DNA of 6,753 bases, taken from positions 1-6,753 of the forward strand of contig SFNH01000101.1 of NCBI GenBank assembly GCA_004554205.1, given 5' to 3'. This stretch comes from Clostridium sp. GTDB lineage: Bacteria > Bacillota > Clostridia > Lachnospirales > Lachnospiraceae. The notes under the pieces are model-generated. The model was given only the letters and a program-made list of their open reading frames with translations, was not told where the DNA came from and ran no database searches. Position 1 is the stretch's first letter. Each line of letters starts with the position of its first letter. A program made the position numbers and the translations under genes. Shown here one piece after another: positions 1 to 6,432 of the stretch.

Positions 1-315
1 AAAGGCGACCGCCCGGCATGCATCGAGTGCACTCTGCACCTCGCAGGCAAGGTTCGGGAACAGCCGGTCCGGCGTGATCGTCGCCGCAATGATCAGATCC
101 AGCTCCTCCGCCTCCATATGTGCAGATGCAAGTGCCCGCTTCGCCGCCTCCACTGCCATTTCTGTCGTTGTCTCCCCCACAGCCAGATGTCTGGTCTCGA
201 TTCCCGTCCGGCTTTTGATCCACTCATCCGACGTATTCATCCATTGACTAAGATCATCGTTCGTCACACATTTTTCGGGGACTGCACTTCCGGTGCCCAC
301 GATCTTTACCTTCAT
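1..315 (-). CDS. fabH: 3-oxoacyl-ACP synthase III (KAS III), N-terminal 105 residues, cut by window edge
   Basis: Family role: FabH starts fatty acid synthesis by condensing a short acyl-CoA primer with malonyl-ACP in the cytoplasm. Seen here: an open frame from an ATG at 315 with no stop before base 1. The protein begins MKVKIVGTGSAVPEK, then has VTNDDL at 17-22 and DEWIKSRTGI at 30-39. Trp32 and Arg36 match the CoA-binding Trp32 and Arg36 of E. coli FabH. TITPDRLFPNLACEVQS at 79-95 aligns with the KAS III region ahead of the active site. The frame leaves the window after Val-Ala-Phe105, about seven residues before the expected catalytic Cys (Cys112 in E. coli), so the Cys-His-Asn triad cannot be inspected. 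An AAAGGAG ribosome binding site at 323-329, seven bases from the ATG, fixes the start. The gene lies 17 bases after accDA and is probably co-transcribed. About two thirds of the gene is outside the window. Primer preference (acetyl versus branched) cannot be read from this part. Confidence 0.95.
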   Translation of the reverse strand, partial: MKVKIVGTGSAVPEKCVTNDDLSQWMNTSDEWIKSRTGIETRHLAVGETTTEMAVEAAKRALASAHMEAEELDLIIAATITPDRLFPNLACEVQSALDACRAVAF

Positions 316-332
316 ATCGGGTCTCCTTTCTT

Positions 333-2042
333 TTAAAACGCGCGGAATCTCTGATAGCGCTCCGCTGCAAGCTGCTCCCCGGTTTTTCCGTTCTGCTTTT
401 TTAAAAATGTTTTTATATGTCCCTTCATGTAACGCGATATGGAAGTGAGCGCCGGCTGATCCGCCATGCCGTACTCCGGTATGATCTCCTCAATCACGCC
501 GAGCGCTTTTAAATCCTGCGCGGTAATTTTCATGACGCCGCTCGCTTCCTTCGCCCGTCTGCCATCCTTCCAGAGAATCGACGCAAACCCTTCCGGCGAT
601 AAAATGCTGTAGGTCGCATTTTCAAGCATCCAGACCTCATTTCCCACAGAGAGCGCCAGCGCACCGCCGCTTCCGCCTTCCCCGATCATAATGCAAAGAA
701 TCGGAACCTTTAAGTCGGACATCTCATACAGATTTCTGGCGATCGCCTCGCCCTGTCCGCGCTCCTCCGCCTCCATGCCGCAGAAGGCGCCGGAGGTGTT
801 CACAAACGTGATGACCGGACGCTTAAATTTTTCCGCCTGCTTCATCAGCCGGAGTGCTTTCCGGTATCCCTCCGGCGAAGGCATTCCATAATTCCGGCGC
901 ATACATTCCTTTAAATCTTTTCCCTTATGCACACCGATCACCGTGACCGGCTGGCCATCCAGATACGCCACGCCGCCGACAATCGCCGGATCGTCCCGGA
1001 ACTGCCGGTCTCCGTGTAATTCCATAAATTCGTCAAAAATCTGCTCTATGTAGTCCACAGATGCCAGCCGGTCCACCTTTCTCGCCGCCTTGACCTTCTC
1101 CCACGCGGACATTGCTTTCGCCTTTGTGGCGCGCTCTTTCATCAGTTCTGTCGCCTCGAGGCAGTCTGCCTCCCGCACCGGATCAAAATTGGCGTAGCCC
1201 TCTCTTTTGTGATGCAGCTTTAAAATGCGGTACAGGGTAAGCTTTAGCTCTTTCCGCTCCACAATCCGGTCAACAAATCCGTGCTCCAGCTGAAACTGTG
1301 CCCGCTGAAACCCTTCCGGCAGCTTTTCCCCGATCGTCTGCTCAATCACGCGCGGTCCCGCAAATCCGATCAGTGCCCCCGGCTCCGCCAGGATGATGTC
1401 TCCAAGCATGGCAAAACTTGCCGTCACGCCCCCGGTTGTCGGATCCGTCAGCACCGGAACATACAATAGTCCCGCTTCCGAATGCCGCTTCAATGCCGCA
1501 GATGTTTTTGCCATCTGCATCAGGGAAACGATCCCCTCCTGCATTCTGGCACCGCCGGAGCAGCAAAACAGGATGACCGGCATTCCTTCCTCTGTCGCGC
1601 GTTCCACAGCGCAGGCAATTTTCTCCCCCATCACATGCCCCATGCTGCTCATCAGGAATCTGGCGTCGCAGATGCCAAGCACCGTATCCTCGCCGTATAT
1701 TTTACAGTGACCTATGGTGACCGCCTCATGCAGTCCGGTCTTTTCCTTTGCCGCTTTTACTTTGTCCTCATATCCCGGGAACTCCAGCGGATTCGCCTCC
1801 GCCAGATCCTCGAACCACGGGGTAAACGTTCCCTCATCCGCCACCATGCGGATGCGGTTTCTGGTGCGCACCCTGAAATAACTGCCACATTCATAGCAGA
1901 CATACAGATTTTTTTCCGCTTCCTTTTTATTGATCTCCCTGCCGCAGGCCGGGCACACAATCGTCTCCTGCAGCGCCTGTGCTGCCCCCACCGGCGCTTT
2001 TTCTGCCGGTTCTTTTTTCCGCTTCTGAAACAAAGCCGCCAT
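333..2042 (-). CDS. accDA: Acetyl-CoA carboxylase carboxyltransferase, fused beta (AccD) and alpha (AccA) subunits
   Basis: Family role: transfers carboxyl from carboxybiotin on AccB to acetyl-CoA, giving malonyl-CoA. Seen here: 569 residues in one uninterrupted frame. The AccD half (about 1-290) carries the zinc ribbon, CPAC at 30-33 and CYEC at 49-52 (C-x2-C-x15-C-x2-C). It also has SGGARMQEG at 162-170 and DPTTGGVTASFAM at 200-212. The AccA half (about 312-525) has DEFMELHGDRQF at 336-347, NYGMPSPEGYRKALRLM at 384-400, EERGQGEAIARNL at 425-437, GEGGSGGALAL at 454-464 and LSPEGFASILWKD at 481-493. Separate AccD and AccA are each about 300 residues. The fusion is shorter than their sum, mainly because the N-terminal helical region of AccA is replaced by a short charged linker. 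A charged tail of about 45 residues follows. The frame stays open upstream to 2126, but that stretch is arginine-rich, overlaps fabZ and resembles nothing in AccD. The ATG at 2042, seven bases after the fabZ stop, is preferred. No accB or accC lies beside it. Confidence 0.95.
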   Translation of the reverse strand: MAALFQKRKKEPAEKAPVGAAQALQETIVCPACGREINKKEAEKNLYVCYECGSYFRVRTRNRIRMVADEGTFTPWFEDLAEANPLEFPGYEDKVKAAKEKTGLHEAVTIGHCKIYGEDTVLGICDARFLMSSMGHVMGEKIACAVERATEEGMPVILFCCSGGARMQEGIVSLMQMAKTSAALKRHSEAGLLYVPVLTDPTTGGVTASFAMLGDIILAEPGALIGFAGPRVIEQTIGEKLPEGFQRAQFQLEHGFVDRIVERKELKLTLYRILKLHHKREGYANFDPVREADCLEATELMKERATKAKAMSAWEKVKAARKVDRLASVDYIEQIFDEFMELHGDRQFRDDPAIVGGVAYLDGQPVTVIGVHKGKDLKECMRRNYGMPSPEGYRKALRLMKQAEKFKRPVITFVNTSGAFCGMEAEERGQGEAIARNLYEMSDLKVPILCIMIGEGGSGGALALSVGNEVWMLENATYSILSPEGFASILWKDGRRAKEASGVMKITAQDLKALGVIEEIIPEYGMADQPALTSISRYMKGHIKTFLKKQNGKTGEQLAAERYQRFRAF

Positions 2043-2046
2043 TTTT

Positions 2047-2060
2047 CCTCTACTCCTCCT
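2047..2060 (-). promoter_or_regulatory. Ribosome binding site for accDA, overlapping the end of fabZ
   Basis: On the minus strand AGGAGG lies at 2055-2060 inside the last Glu codons of fabZ, and a second GAGG lies at 2047-2050 just past its stop. They sit 12 and 4 bases from the ATG at 2042. Neither spacing is ideal alone, but together they support this start over the upstream in-frame ATG at 2126. The overlap with the fabZ stop suggests translational coupling of the two genes. Confidence 0.6.
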
Positions 2061-2487
2061 TGCTGCCGATTGCAAACGTAAGCTCCGCCGCGCAGACAAC
2101 CTCCCCGCGCACGGTTGCCGTCGCACTGCCGATGCCGATCGGTCCTTTCTGCCGGATGATCTCCGTCGTCAGGGTCAGCACATCTCCCGGCACCACCTTT
2201 TTCTTAAATCTGGCACGGTTAATCTCCGCAAAATACGCGGTCTTCCCGCGGTTTTTCTCCATGCTTAAGATCGCCACCGCCCCGGTCTGCGCCAGTGCCT
2301 CGACAATCAGTACCCCGGGCATCACCGGTTCCCCCGGGAAATGTCCGCCGAAATACGGTTCATTGTAGCTGACGCATTTTCGCGCCACCGCGCGTTTTCC
2401 GGGCTCCAGTTCCTCCACCGCATCGATCAGCAGAAACGGCTGTCTATGCGGAAGGATTTCCATAATCTGTCCGATGTCCAGTTCCAT
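2050..2487 (-). CDS. fabZ: 3-hydroxyacyl-ACP dehydratase FabZ
   Basis: Family role: dehydrates 3-hydroxyacyl-ACP to trans-2-enoyl-ACP in each elongation cycle, as a cytoplasmic hotdog-fold dimer or hexamer. Seen here: 145 residues, the usual FabZ length. The N-terminus carries ILPHRQPFLLIDAVEEL, the family hallmark. The active-site segment GGHFPGEPVMPGVLIVEALAQ-type follows, with catalytic His49 (in GHFPG) and Glu63 (in VEALAQ). The FabA-type Asp is absent and Glu is used, which places it in FabZ. Two starts lie in tandem: GTG at 2490 and ATG at 2487. The ATG is chosen because GGAGG at 2497-2501 sits nine bases from it, but the GTG is possible and adds one residue. The fabF stop overlaps this start in TGATG, so translation is probably coupled. 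In a FabK organism without FabA or FabM in view, FabZ may also share in unsaturated fatty acid formation, which is inference. Confidence 0.97.
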   Translation of the reverse strand: MELDIGQIMEILPHRQPFLLIDAVEELEPGKRAVARKCVSYNEPYFGGHFPGEPVMPGVLIVEALAQTGAVAILSMEKNRGKTAYFAEINRARFKKKVVPGDVLTLTTEIIRQKGPIGIGSATATVRGEVVCAAELTFAIGSKEE

Positions 2488-3728
2488 CACGCCTCGCCTC
2501 CATATCTCTTAAGTAAAAGACTCGCATTGTGCCCGCCGAATCCGAGGGAATTGCTGAGCGCATACGGCACCTCCATCGCCACCGCCTCCCTGCAGTAGTC
2601 AAGATCCAGCTCCTCGTCCGGCGTCTGATAGCCGACGGTCGCGTGTACATAGTTTTCCTGCATTTCTTTGACACAAGTCACAAACTCCACGGCGCCCGCA
2701 GCCCCCAGCAGATGTCCGATCATCGACTTTGTGGAATTGATCTTAAGTTCTTTGGCATGCCCGCCAAACGCAAGTTTGATCGCGCGCGTCTCAAACAGAT
2801 CATTCAGATGCGTCGCTGTTCCGTGCGCATTGATGTATGGAATCTCATCCGGTTTTACCCCCGCATCCTTCATGGCATTTTCCATCGCACGCGCCGCACC
2901 CGCACCGTCCTCTGCCGGGGATGTAATATGGTAGGCATCCGAGGAACATCCGTAGCCGGCTACCTCCGCATAGATCTTCGCTCCGCGGCGCTTTGCATGC
3001 TCTAACTCCTCCAGCACGACGATTCCCGCGCCCTCTCCCATGACAAATCCGCTCCGCTCCTTATCAAACGGCAGGGAGCATCGCTTCGGATCGCTCTCGG
3101 ACGACAGTGCCGTCAGCGCCGTAAAGCCGGCAATTCCGATCGGACAGATGCTGCCCTCCGTACCTCCTGCGATCATGACGTCCGCCTCCCCGTACTGGAT
3201 GCTCCGGAACGCCTCGCCGATCGTGTTGGTACCGGTCGCACAAGCCGTCACATCGTTGATGCTTTTTCCCTTGAAGCCAAACTGGATCGACACATTGCCT
3301 GCCGCCATGTTGGAGATCATCATCGGCACCAGAAGCGGATTGACACGCCCCGGTCCCTTCTCCAGAAGCTTCTTATATTCGCGCTCGATCGCCTGCAGAC
3401 TTCCGACTCCGCTTCCGATCGCTGTTCCCACCAGATACGGATCTTCCTTCTCCATCACAAGTCCGGCATCCGTAACGGCCTCTTTCGTCGCCGCCACCGC
3501 ATACTGGCAGAACAGTTCCATGCGCTTTGCCGCCTTGGGATCCATATAATTTTTTCCGTCAAAATTCTTTACTTCCGCTGCCAGATGGCATTTATATCCG
3601 GATGCGTCAAAATGTGTGATTTCCCCAAATCCCGTCTTTTCTTCCCGCACCGCATTCCAAAATTCTTCTACAGAGTTCCCGATCGGCGTTATCACGCCCA
3701 TTCCGGTTACTACGACCCGTCTTCTCAT
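2487..3728 (-). CDS. fabF: 3-oxoacyl-ACP synthase II (KAS II)
   Basis: Family role: elongating condensing enzyme that joins acyl-ACP to malonyl-ACP with loss of CO2, in the cytoplasm as a homodimer. Seen here: 413 residues, the usual length. The N-terminus RRRVVVTGMGVITPIGNSV is typical. The nucleophile is Cys163 in TACATGTN. The two catalytic histidines are His302 in AHGTAT and His339 in MIGHLLGAAGA, with Lys334 in NSTKSMIGH. The glycine-rich loop GFGGHN is at 396-401. Two His plus Cys marks a FabF/FabB-type enzyme and separates it from FabH. Start: ATG at 3728, with GAGG at 3734-3737 five bases upstream. The 28-base gap from fabG is the second longest in the operon. The stop TGA at 2487-2489 overlaps the fabZ start. 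Nothing in the sequence suggests a polyketide synthase role; the neighbours are all primary fatty acid genes. Confidence 0.98.
   Translation of the reverse strand: MRRRVVVTGMGVITPIGNSVEEFWNAVREEKTGFGEITHFDASGYKCHLAAEVKNFDGKNYMDPKAAKRMELFCQYAVAATKEAVTDAGLVMEKEDPYLVGTAIGSGVGSLQAIEREYKKLLEKGPGRVNPLLVPMMISNMAAGNVSIQFGFKGKSINDVTACATGTNTIGEAFRSIQYGEADVMIAGGTEGSICPIGIAGFTALTALSSESDPKRCSLPFDKERSGFVMGEGAGIVVLEELEHAKRRGAKIYAEVAGYGCSSDAYHITSPAEDGAGAARAMENAMKDAGVKPDEIPYINAHGTATHLNDLFETRAIKLAFGGHAKELKINSTKSMIGHLLGAAGAVEFVTCVKEMQENYVHATVGYQTPDEELDLDYCREAVAMEVPYALSNSLGFGGHNASLLLKRYGGEA
2497..2501 (-). promoter_or_regulatory. Ribosome binding site for fabZ inside the fabF 3' end
   Basis: GGAGG on the minus strand lies within the last codons of fabF. 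It is nine bases from the ATG at 2487 and six from the GTG at 2490, so it can serve either start. Its place inside fabF, together with the stop-start overlap, is the usual arrangement for coupled reinitiation. Confidence 0.6.
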
Positions 3729-3756
3729 ACCTGCCTCACTTTCTGTTGCTGCTTCA

Positions 3757-4482
3757 TTACATATGCATGCCGCCGTCCACGGAGATCACCTGTCCGGTGA
3801 TATACGCCGCTTTGTCCGATGCCAGAAATGTCACAAGTTCTGCCACATCCTCCGTCTTTCCGCATCTTCCCAGCGGGATCTGTTTTTGAACGGCTTCCTT
3901 TACGCTCTCTGTCATGGCATCCGTCATATCGGTCTCGATAAACCCGGGTGCCACCGCGTTGCAGGTGATCCCCCGCGACGCCAGTTCCCGCGCCACACTT
4001 TTCGTCAGCCCGATCACCCCCGCCTTGCTGGCGCTGTAATTTGCCTGCCCGGCATTCCCCATCACACCAGACACGGACGAAATATTTACAATTCTTCCAT
4101 AGCGCTGTTTTAAAAAATAGCGGGATGCGTGCCGTATCGTGTGAAATGTTCCCTTCAGATTCGTCGCCAGAACCGCTTCAAAATCCGCTTCGCTCATCTT
4201 CATCAGCAGTCCGTCCCTTGTGATTCCGGCGTTGTTGACTAAAATATCGAGATGTCCATACGTCTCTATAATCGTTTTGATCATGGTTTCGCAGGCTTCA
4301 AAATCCGCCACATCGCACTGCATGGCGGCGCCGCCGATTTTTTCCGCCAGTTCCTGTGCCGCCTGTCCCGATCCGCGGTAATTCACGACAACAAACGCGC
4401 CTTCCCTGGCAAGTGTTTCTGCGATCGTGCTGCCGATTCCTCTTCCCGCTCCGGTCACAAGCGCTACCTTTCCTTCCAGCAT
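3757..4482 (-). CDS. fabG: 3-oxoacyl-ACP reductase FabG
   Basis: Family role: NADPH-dependent reduction of 3-oxoacyl-ACP to 3-hydroxyacyl-ACP; a cytoplasmic tetrameric short-chain dehydrogenase/reductase. Seen here: 241 residues. The cofactor motif TGAGRGIG is at 10-17, NNAG at 83-86 and the structural Asn at 108 in TNLKG. The catalytic set is Ser136, Tyr149 and Lys153 in the NISSVSG / NYSASKAG segment. PGFIETDMT at 179-187 and the C-terminal GQVISVDGG are typical of FabG within the large SDR family, and the operon position settles the assignment. The frame is open to an ATG at 4539, but those extra 19 residues run back into fabD and do not resemble FabG. The ATG at 4482, with AGGAG at 4491-4495 eight bases upstream, gives a normal N-terminus MLEGKVALVTG. 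It follows fabD by 13 bases. Confidence 0.97.
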   Translation of the reverse strand: MLEGKVALVTGAGRGIGSTIAETLAREGAFVVVNYRGSGQAAQELAEKIGGAAMQCDVADFEACETMIKTIIETYGHLDILVNNAGITRDGLLMKMSEADFEAVLATNLKGTFHTIRHASRYFLKQRYGRIVNISSVSGVMGNAGQANYSASKAGVIGLTKSVARELASRGITCNAVAPGFIETDMTDAMTESVKEAVQKQIPLGRCGKTEDVAELVTFLASDKAAYITGQVISVDGGMHM

Positions 4483-4490
4483 CTGACTCT

Positions 4491-4495
4491 CTCCT
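4491..4495 (-). promoter_or_regulatory. Ribosome binding site fixing the fabG start
   Basis: AGGAG on the minus strand, directly after the fabD stop codon and eight bases from the ATG at 4482. It supports the short start over the in-frame ATG at 4539, which would lie inside fabD. Confidence 0.65.
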
Positions 4496-5431
4496 CTACT
4501 TTGACATATATTTCTTGAAGTCATCCATGGTTTCCACATTGTATACCTGCACGGTATCTGCCGGGACTTCGGCCTGCTTTAAGATCTTTTTCATAAATCC
4601 GCTCAGTGTATGACCCGGACCGATCTCCACAAACGTATCCACGCCATCCGCAAGCAGACGCTCCATGGACTGCTGCCAGCGTACCGGCGCGCACACCTGC
4701 TGTATGAGCAGCGGCTTTACCGCCTCCGCCTCCCGGACATAGTCTGCCGTCACATTCGCCAGATACGGCAGCTTTATCTCACGGAGTGTTACCGCCACAA
4801 GCGCCTCTCCCAGCTTCTCTCCCGCCTCTTTTAACATGGGCGAGTGAAACGATCCACTGACCTTAAGCGGCACCACACGCTTCGCTCCGCTCTCTTTGCA
4901 CTGTTCGCCTGCCGCCGCAACTGCCGCTTCCTCCCCGGTGATTACAATCTGTCCCGGGCAGTTGTAATTCGCAATGGATACCGTGCCCGCAGTCTGTCCG
5001 CAGATCTCCTCTATTTTTTCCGCATCCAGTCCCAACACCGCCGCCATCGCGCCGCCGGTCGGCACCGCCTCCTGCATGTAAATGCCGCGCTTTCTCACAA
5101 GCGCAAACGCATCCCTCTGCTCCATCACGCCGCTTGCCAGCAGTGCCCCGTACTCCCCGAGGCTTAAGCCTGCCGCCACATCCGGTGTCCTTCCTTCCGC
5201 AATCAGCGCCTGAAGGATCGCCGCCTCCACGGTCAGCATGCAGGTCTGTGTGTATTCGGTGATATTTATTTTCTCATTTTCTTCAAAGCAGAGCGCCGCA
5301 ATATCCAGACCGGACGCCTCGGATGCCGCCGCAAACACGTCCCTGCTCACGGGAATCTGCTCGTAAAAATCTCTGCCCATACTGATGTACTGTGCTCCCT
5401 GTCCTGGGAACAAAAATGCTGTCTTTCCCAT
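4496..5431 (-). CDS. fabD: Malonyl-CoA:ACP transacylase
   Basis: Family role: moves malonyl from CoA to the phosphopantetheine arm of ACP, supplying the extender for FabH and FabF. Seen here: 311 residues, the normal length. The N-terminus TAFLFPGQGAQYISMGRD is the family signature. The nucleophile is Ser90 in GLSLGEY, the malonyl-carboxylate-binding Arg is Arg115 in RKRGIYMQEA, and the catalytic His is His196 in SGSFHSPML. GPGHTLSGFMKK at 271-282 and a C-terminal YNVETMDDF complete the fold. The residue before Ser90 is Leu, where E. coli FabD has His (GHSLGE). I recall Leu as frequent in clostridial FabD, but that is from memory. The frame is open upstream to 5497, overlapping fabK by 65 bases; the ATG at 5431 is preferred because it gives a standard FabD N-terminus and follows AAGGGAG by six bases. 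It begins one base after the fabK stop. Confidence 0.97.
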   Translation of the reverse strand: MGKTAFLFPGQGAQYISMGRDFYEQIPVSRDVFAAASEASGLDIAALCFEENEKINITEYTQTCMLTVEAAILQALIAEGRTPDVAAGLSLGEYGALLASGVMEQRDAFALVRKRGIYMQEAVPTGGAMAAVLGLDAEKIEEICGQTAGTVSIANYNCPGQIVITGEEAAVAAAGEQCKESGAKRVVPLKVSGSFHSPMLKEAGEKLGEALVAVTLREIKLPYLANVTADYVREAEAVKPLLIQQVCAPVRWQQSMERLLADGVDTFVEIGPGHTLSGFMKKILKQAEVPADTVQVYNVETMDDFKKYMSK

Positions 5432-5432
5432 G

Positions 5433-6413
5433 TCATTCTCCCTTATCCGATGAGCGTCCCAAGAAGACGCTCTTCTTTTCCCAAAAATCTCCGTCACCTA
5501 AAAGCCCCGCGGTCTGCGCCATCAGTTCCTCTATCATCTCCTGACAGGTCTGTTCTTTTTTCACAAGTCCCGCACACTGTCCTGCCATCAGGCTGCCGTG
5601 CACCACATCCCCGTCCATCACTGCCTTTCGGAGGGAGCCAAGCGTCAGCTGCTCCAGTTCCTCAAATCCGGCGCCCTCTTTTTCGAGCTTTAAATATTCG
5701 CGGCTCATCGCATTGCGCAGAACCCGGATCGGATGTCCGGTGCTCATGCCTGTAACCTCGGAATCGATGTCGCGCGCCTTCACGATCCGTTCCTTGTAAT
5801 TTTCATGTACGATAGACTCCTTCGCCACGACAAACCGGGTTCCCATCTGTACCCCCTCTGCGCCAAGCATAAAGGAGGCTGCGATCCCTCTTCCGTCCGC
5901 GATACCGCCCGCCGCAATGACCGGAACCGACACGGCGTCCGCCACCTGCGGCACCAGCGTCATCGTCGTCTGCGCACCGATATGCCCGCCGGACTCCATT
6001 CCCTCTGCAATCACAGCGTCCGCGCCTGCACGCTCCATCATCTTCGCCATGGCAACGCTCGCCACGACCGGGATGACCACCACGCCCGCCTGCTTCCATG
6101 CCTCCATGAACTTTGCCGGACTTCCCGCACCGGTTGTGACCACCGGCACTTTCTCTTCTATGACAATCTTCGCCACTTCCGGCGCGTTTGGATTAAGCAG
6201 CATGACGTTCACGCCAAACGGCTGGTTCGTCCGCGCTTTTACCTCACGGATCTGTTCTCTTACCACTTCCGGCGGCGCGCTTGCCGCCCCGATGATTCCA
6301 AGTCCGCCCGCATTCGACACCGCTGCCGCCAGGTGATATTCCGCCACCCATGCCATACCGCCCTGAATGATCGGATATTTTGTTCCAAGCAATCTGCTTA
6401 CCCTTGTTTCCAT
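5433..6413 (-). CDS. fabK: Enoyl-ACP reductase II (FMN-dependent, FabK)
   Basis: Family role: reduces trans-2-enoyl-ACP to acyl-ACP, the last step of each cycle, using FMN and NAD(P)H. Seen here: 326 residues, close to the 324 of the S. pneumoniae enzyme, with the TIM-barrel pattern of the nitronate monooxygenase/FabK family. It has PIIQGGMAWVA at 14-24, SNAGGLGIIG at 33-42, and GVNVMLL at 67-73. EGMESGGHIG at 137-146 contains His144, the position of the catalytic His in the pneumococcal enzyme. VPVIAAGGIADGRGI at 163-177 and GVQMGTRF at 187-194 are the FMN phosphate-binding segments. A nitronate monooxygenase would look similar, but the operon context and the EGxESGGH motif favour FabK. The start ATG at 6413 has AGAGGAG at 6418-6424. 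The gap of 65 bases from acpP is the longest in the operon. FabK enzymes are known to tolerate triclosan, unlike FabI. Confidence 0.97.
   Translation of the reverse strand: METRVSRLLGTKYPIIQGGMAWVAEYHLAAAVSNAGGLGIIGAASAPPEVVREQIREVKARTNQPFGVNVMLLNPNAPEVAKIVIEEKVPVVTTGAGSPAKFMEAWKQAGVVVIPVVASVAMAKMMERAGADAVIAEGMESGGHIGAQTTMTLVPQVADAVSVPVIAAGGIADGRGIAASFMLGAEGVQMGTRFVVAKESIVHENYKERIVKARDIDSEVTGMSTGHPIRVLRNAMSREYLKLEKEGAGFEELEQLTLGSLRKAVMDGDVVHGSLMAGQCAGLVKKEQTCQEMIEELMAQTAGLLGDGDFWEKKSVFLGRSSDKGE
5438..5444 (-). promoter_or_regulatory. Ribosome binding site fixing the fabD start, within the fabK 3' end
   Basis: AAGGGAG on the minus strand covers the last codons of fabK and lies six bases from the ATG at 5431. 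It supports that start over the in-frame ATG at 5497. Its location inside fabK, with the one-base gap between the genes, implies coupled translation. Confidence 0.65.
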
Positions 6414-6432
6414 GCTTCTCCTCTTTTCTTCC

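Noticed and set aside
118..336. Open plus-strand frame of 72 codons at the left end.
   Set aside because: It lies opposite fabH, whose frame shows conserved KAS III residues; the plus-strand translation is Cys/His-rich and featureless.
1080..1180. Possible assembly error joining separate accD and accA.
   Set aside because: The frame runs through the junction with a sensible charged linker and no leftover stop, start or ribosome binding site remnants that would suggest a lost boundary.
1482..2081. Open plus-strand frame of 199 codons opposite accDA.
   Set aside because: Low-complexity, Arg/His/Cys-rich translation with no family resemblance, fully antisense to accDA.
2043..2126. N-terminal extension of accDA by 28 residues from an ATG at 2126.
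   Set aside because: It would overlap the end of fabZ, is Arg-rich and unlike AccD. The ATG at 2042 has ribosome binding sites and gives a normal N-terminus.
3040..3549. Open plus-strand frame of 169 codons opposite fabF.
   Set aside because: Fully antisense to fabF, whose catalytic residues are all present. No ribosome binding site or motif supports it.
5432..5497. N-terminal extension of fabD by 22 residues from an ATG at 5497.
   Set aside because: It lies inside fabK and does not resemble FabD. The start at 5431 has a good ribosome binding site and standard beginning.
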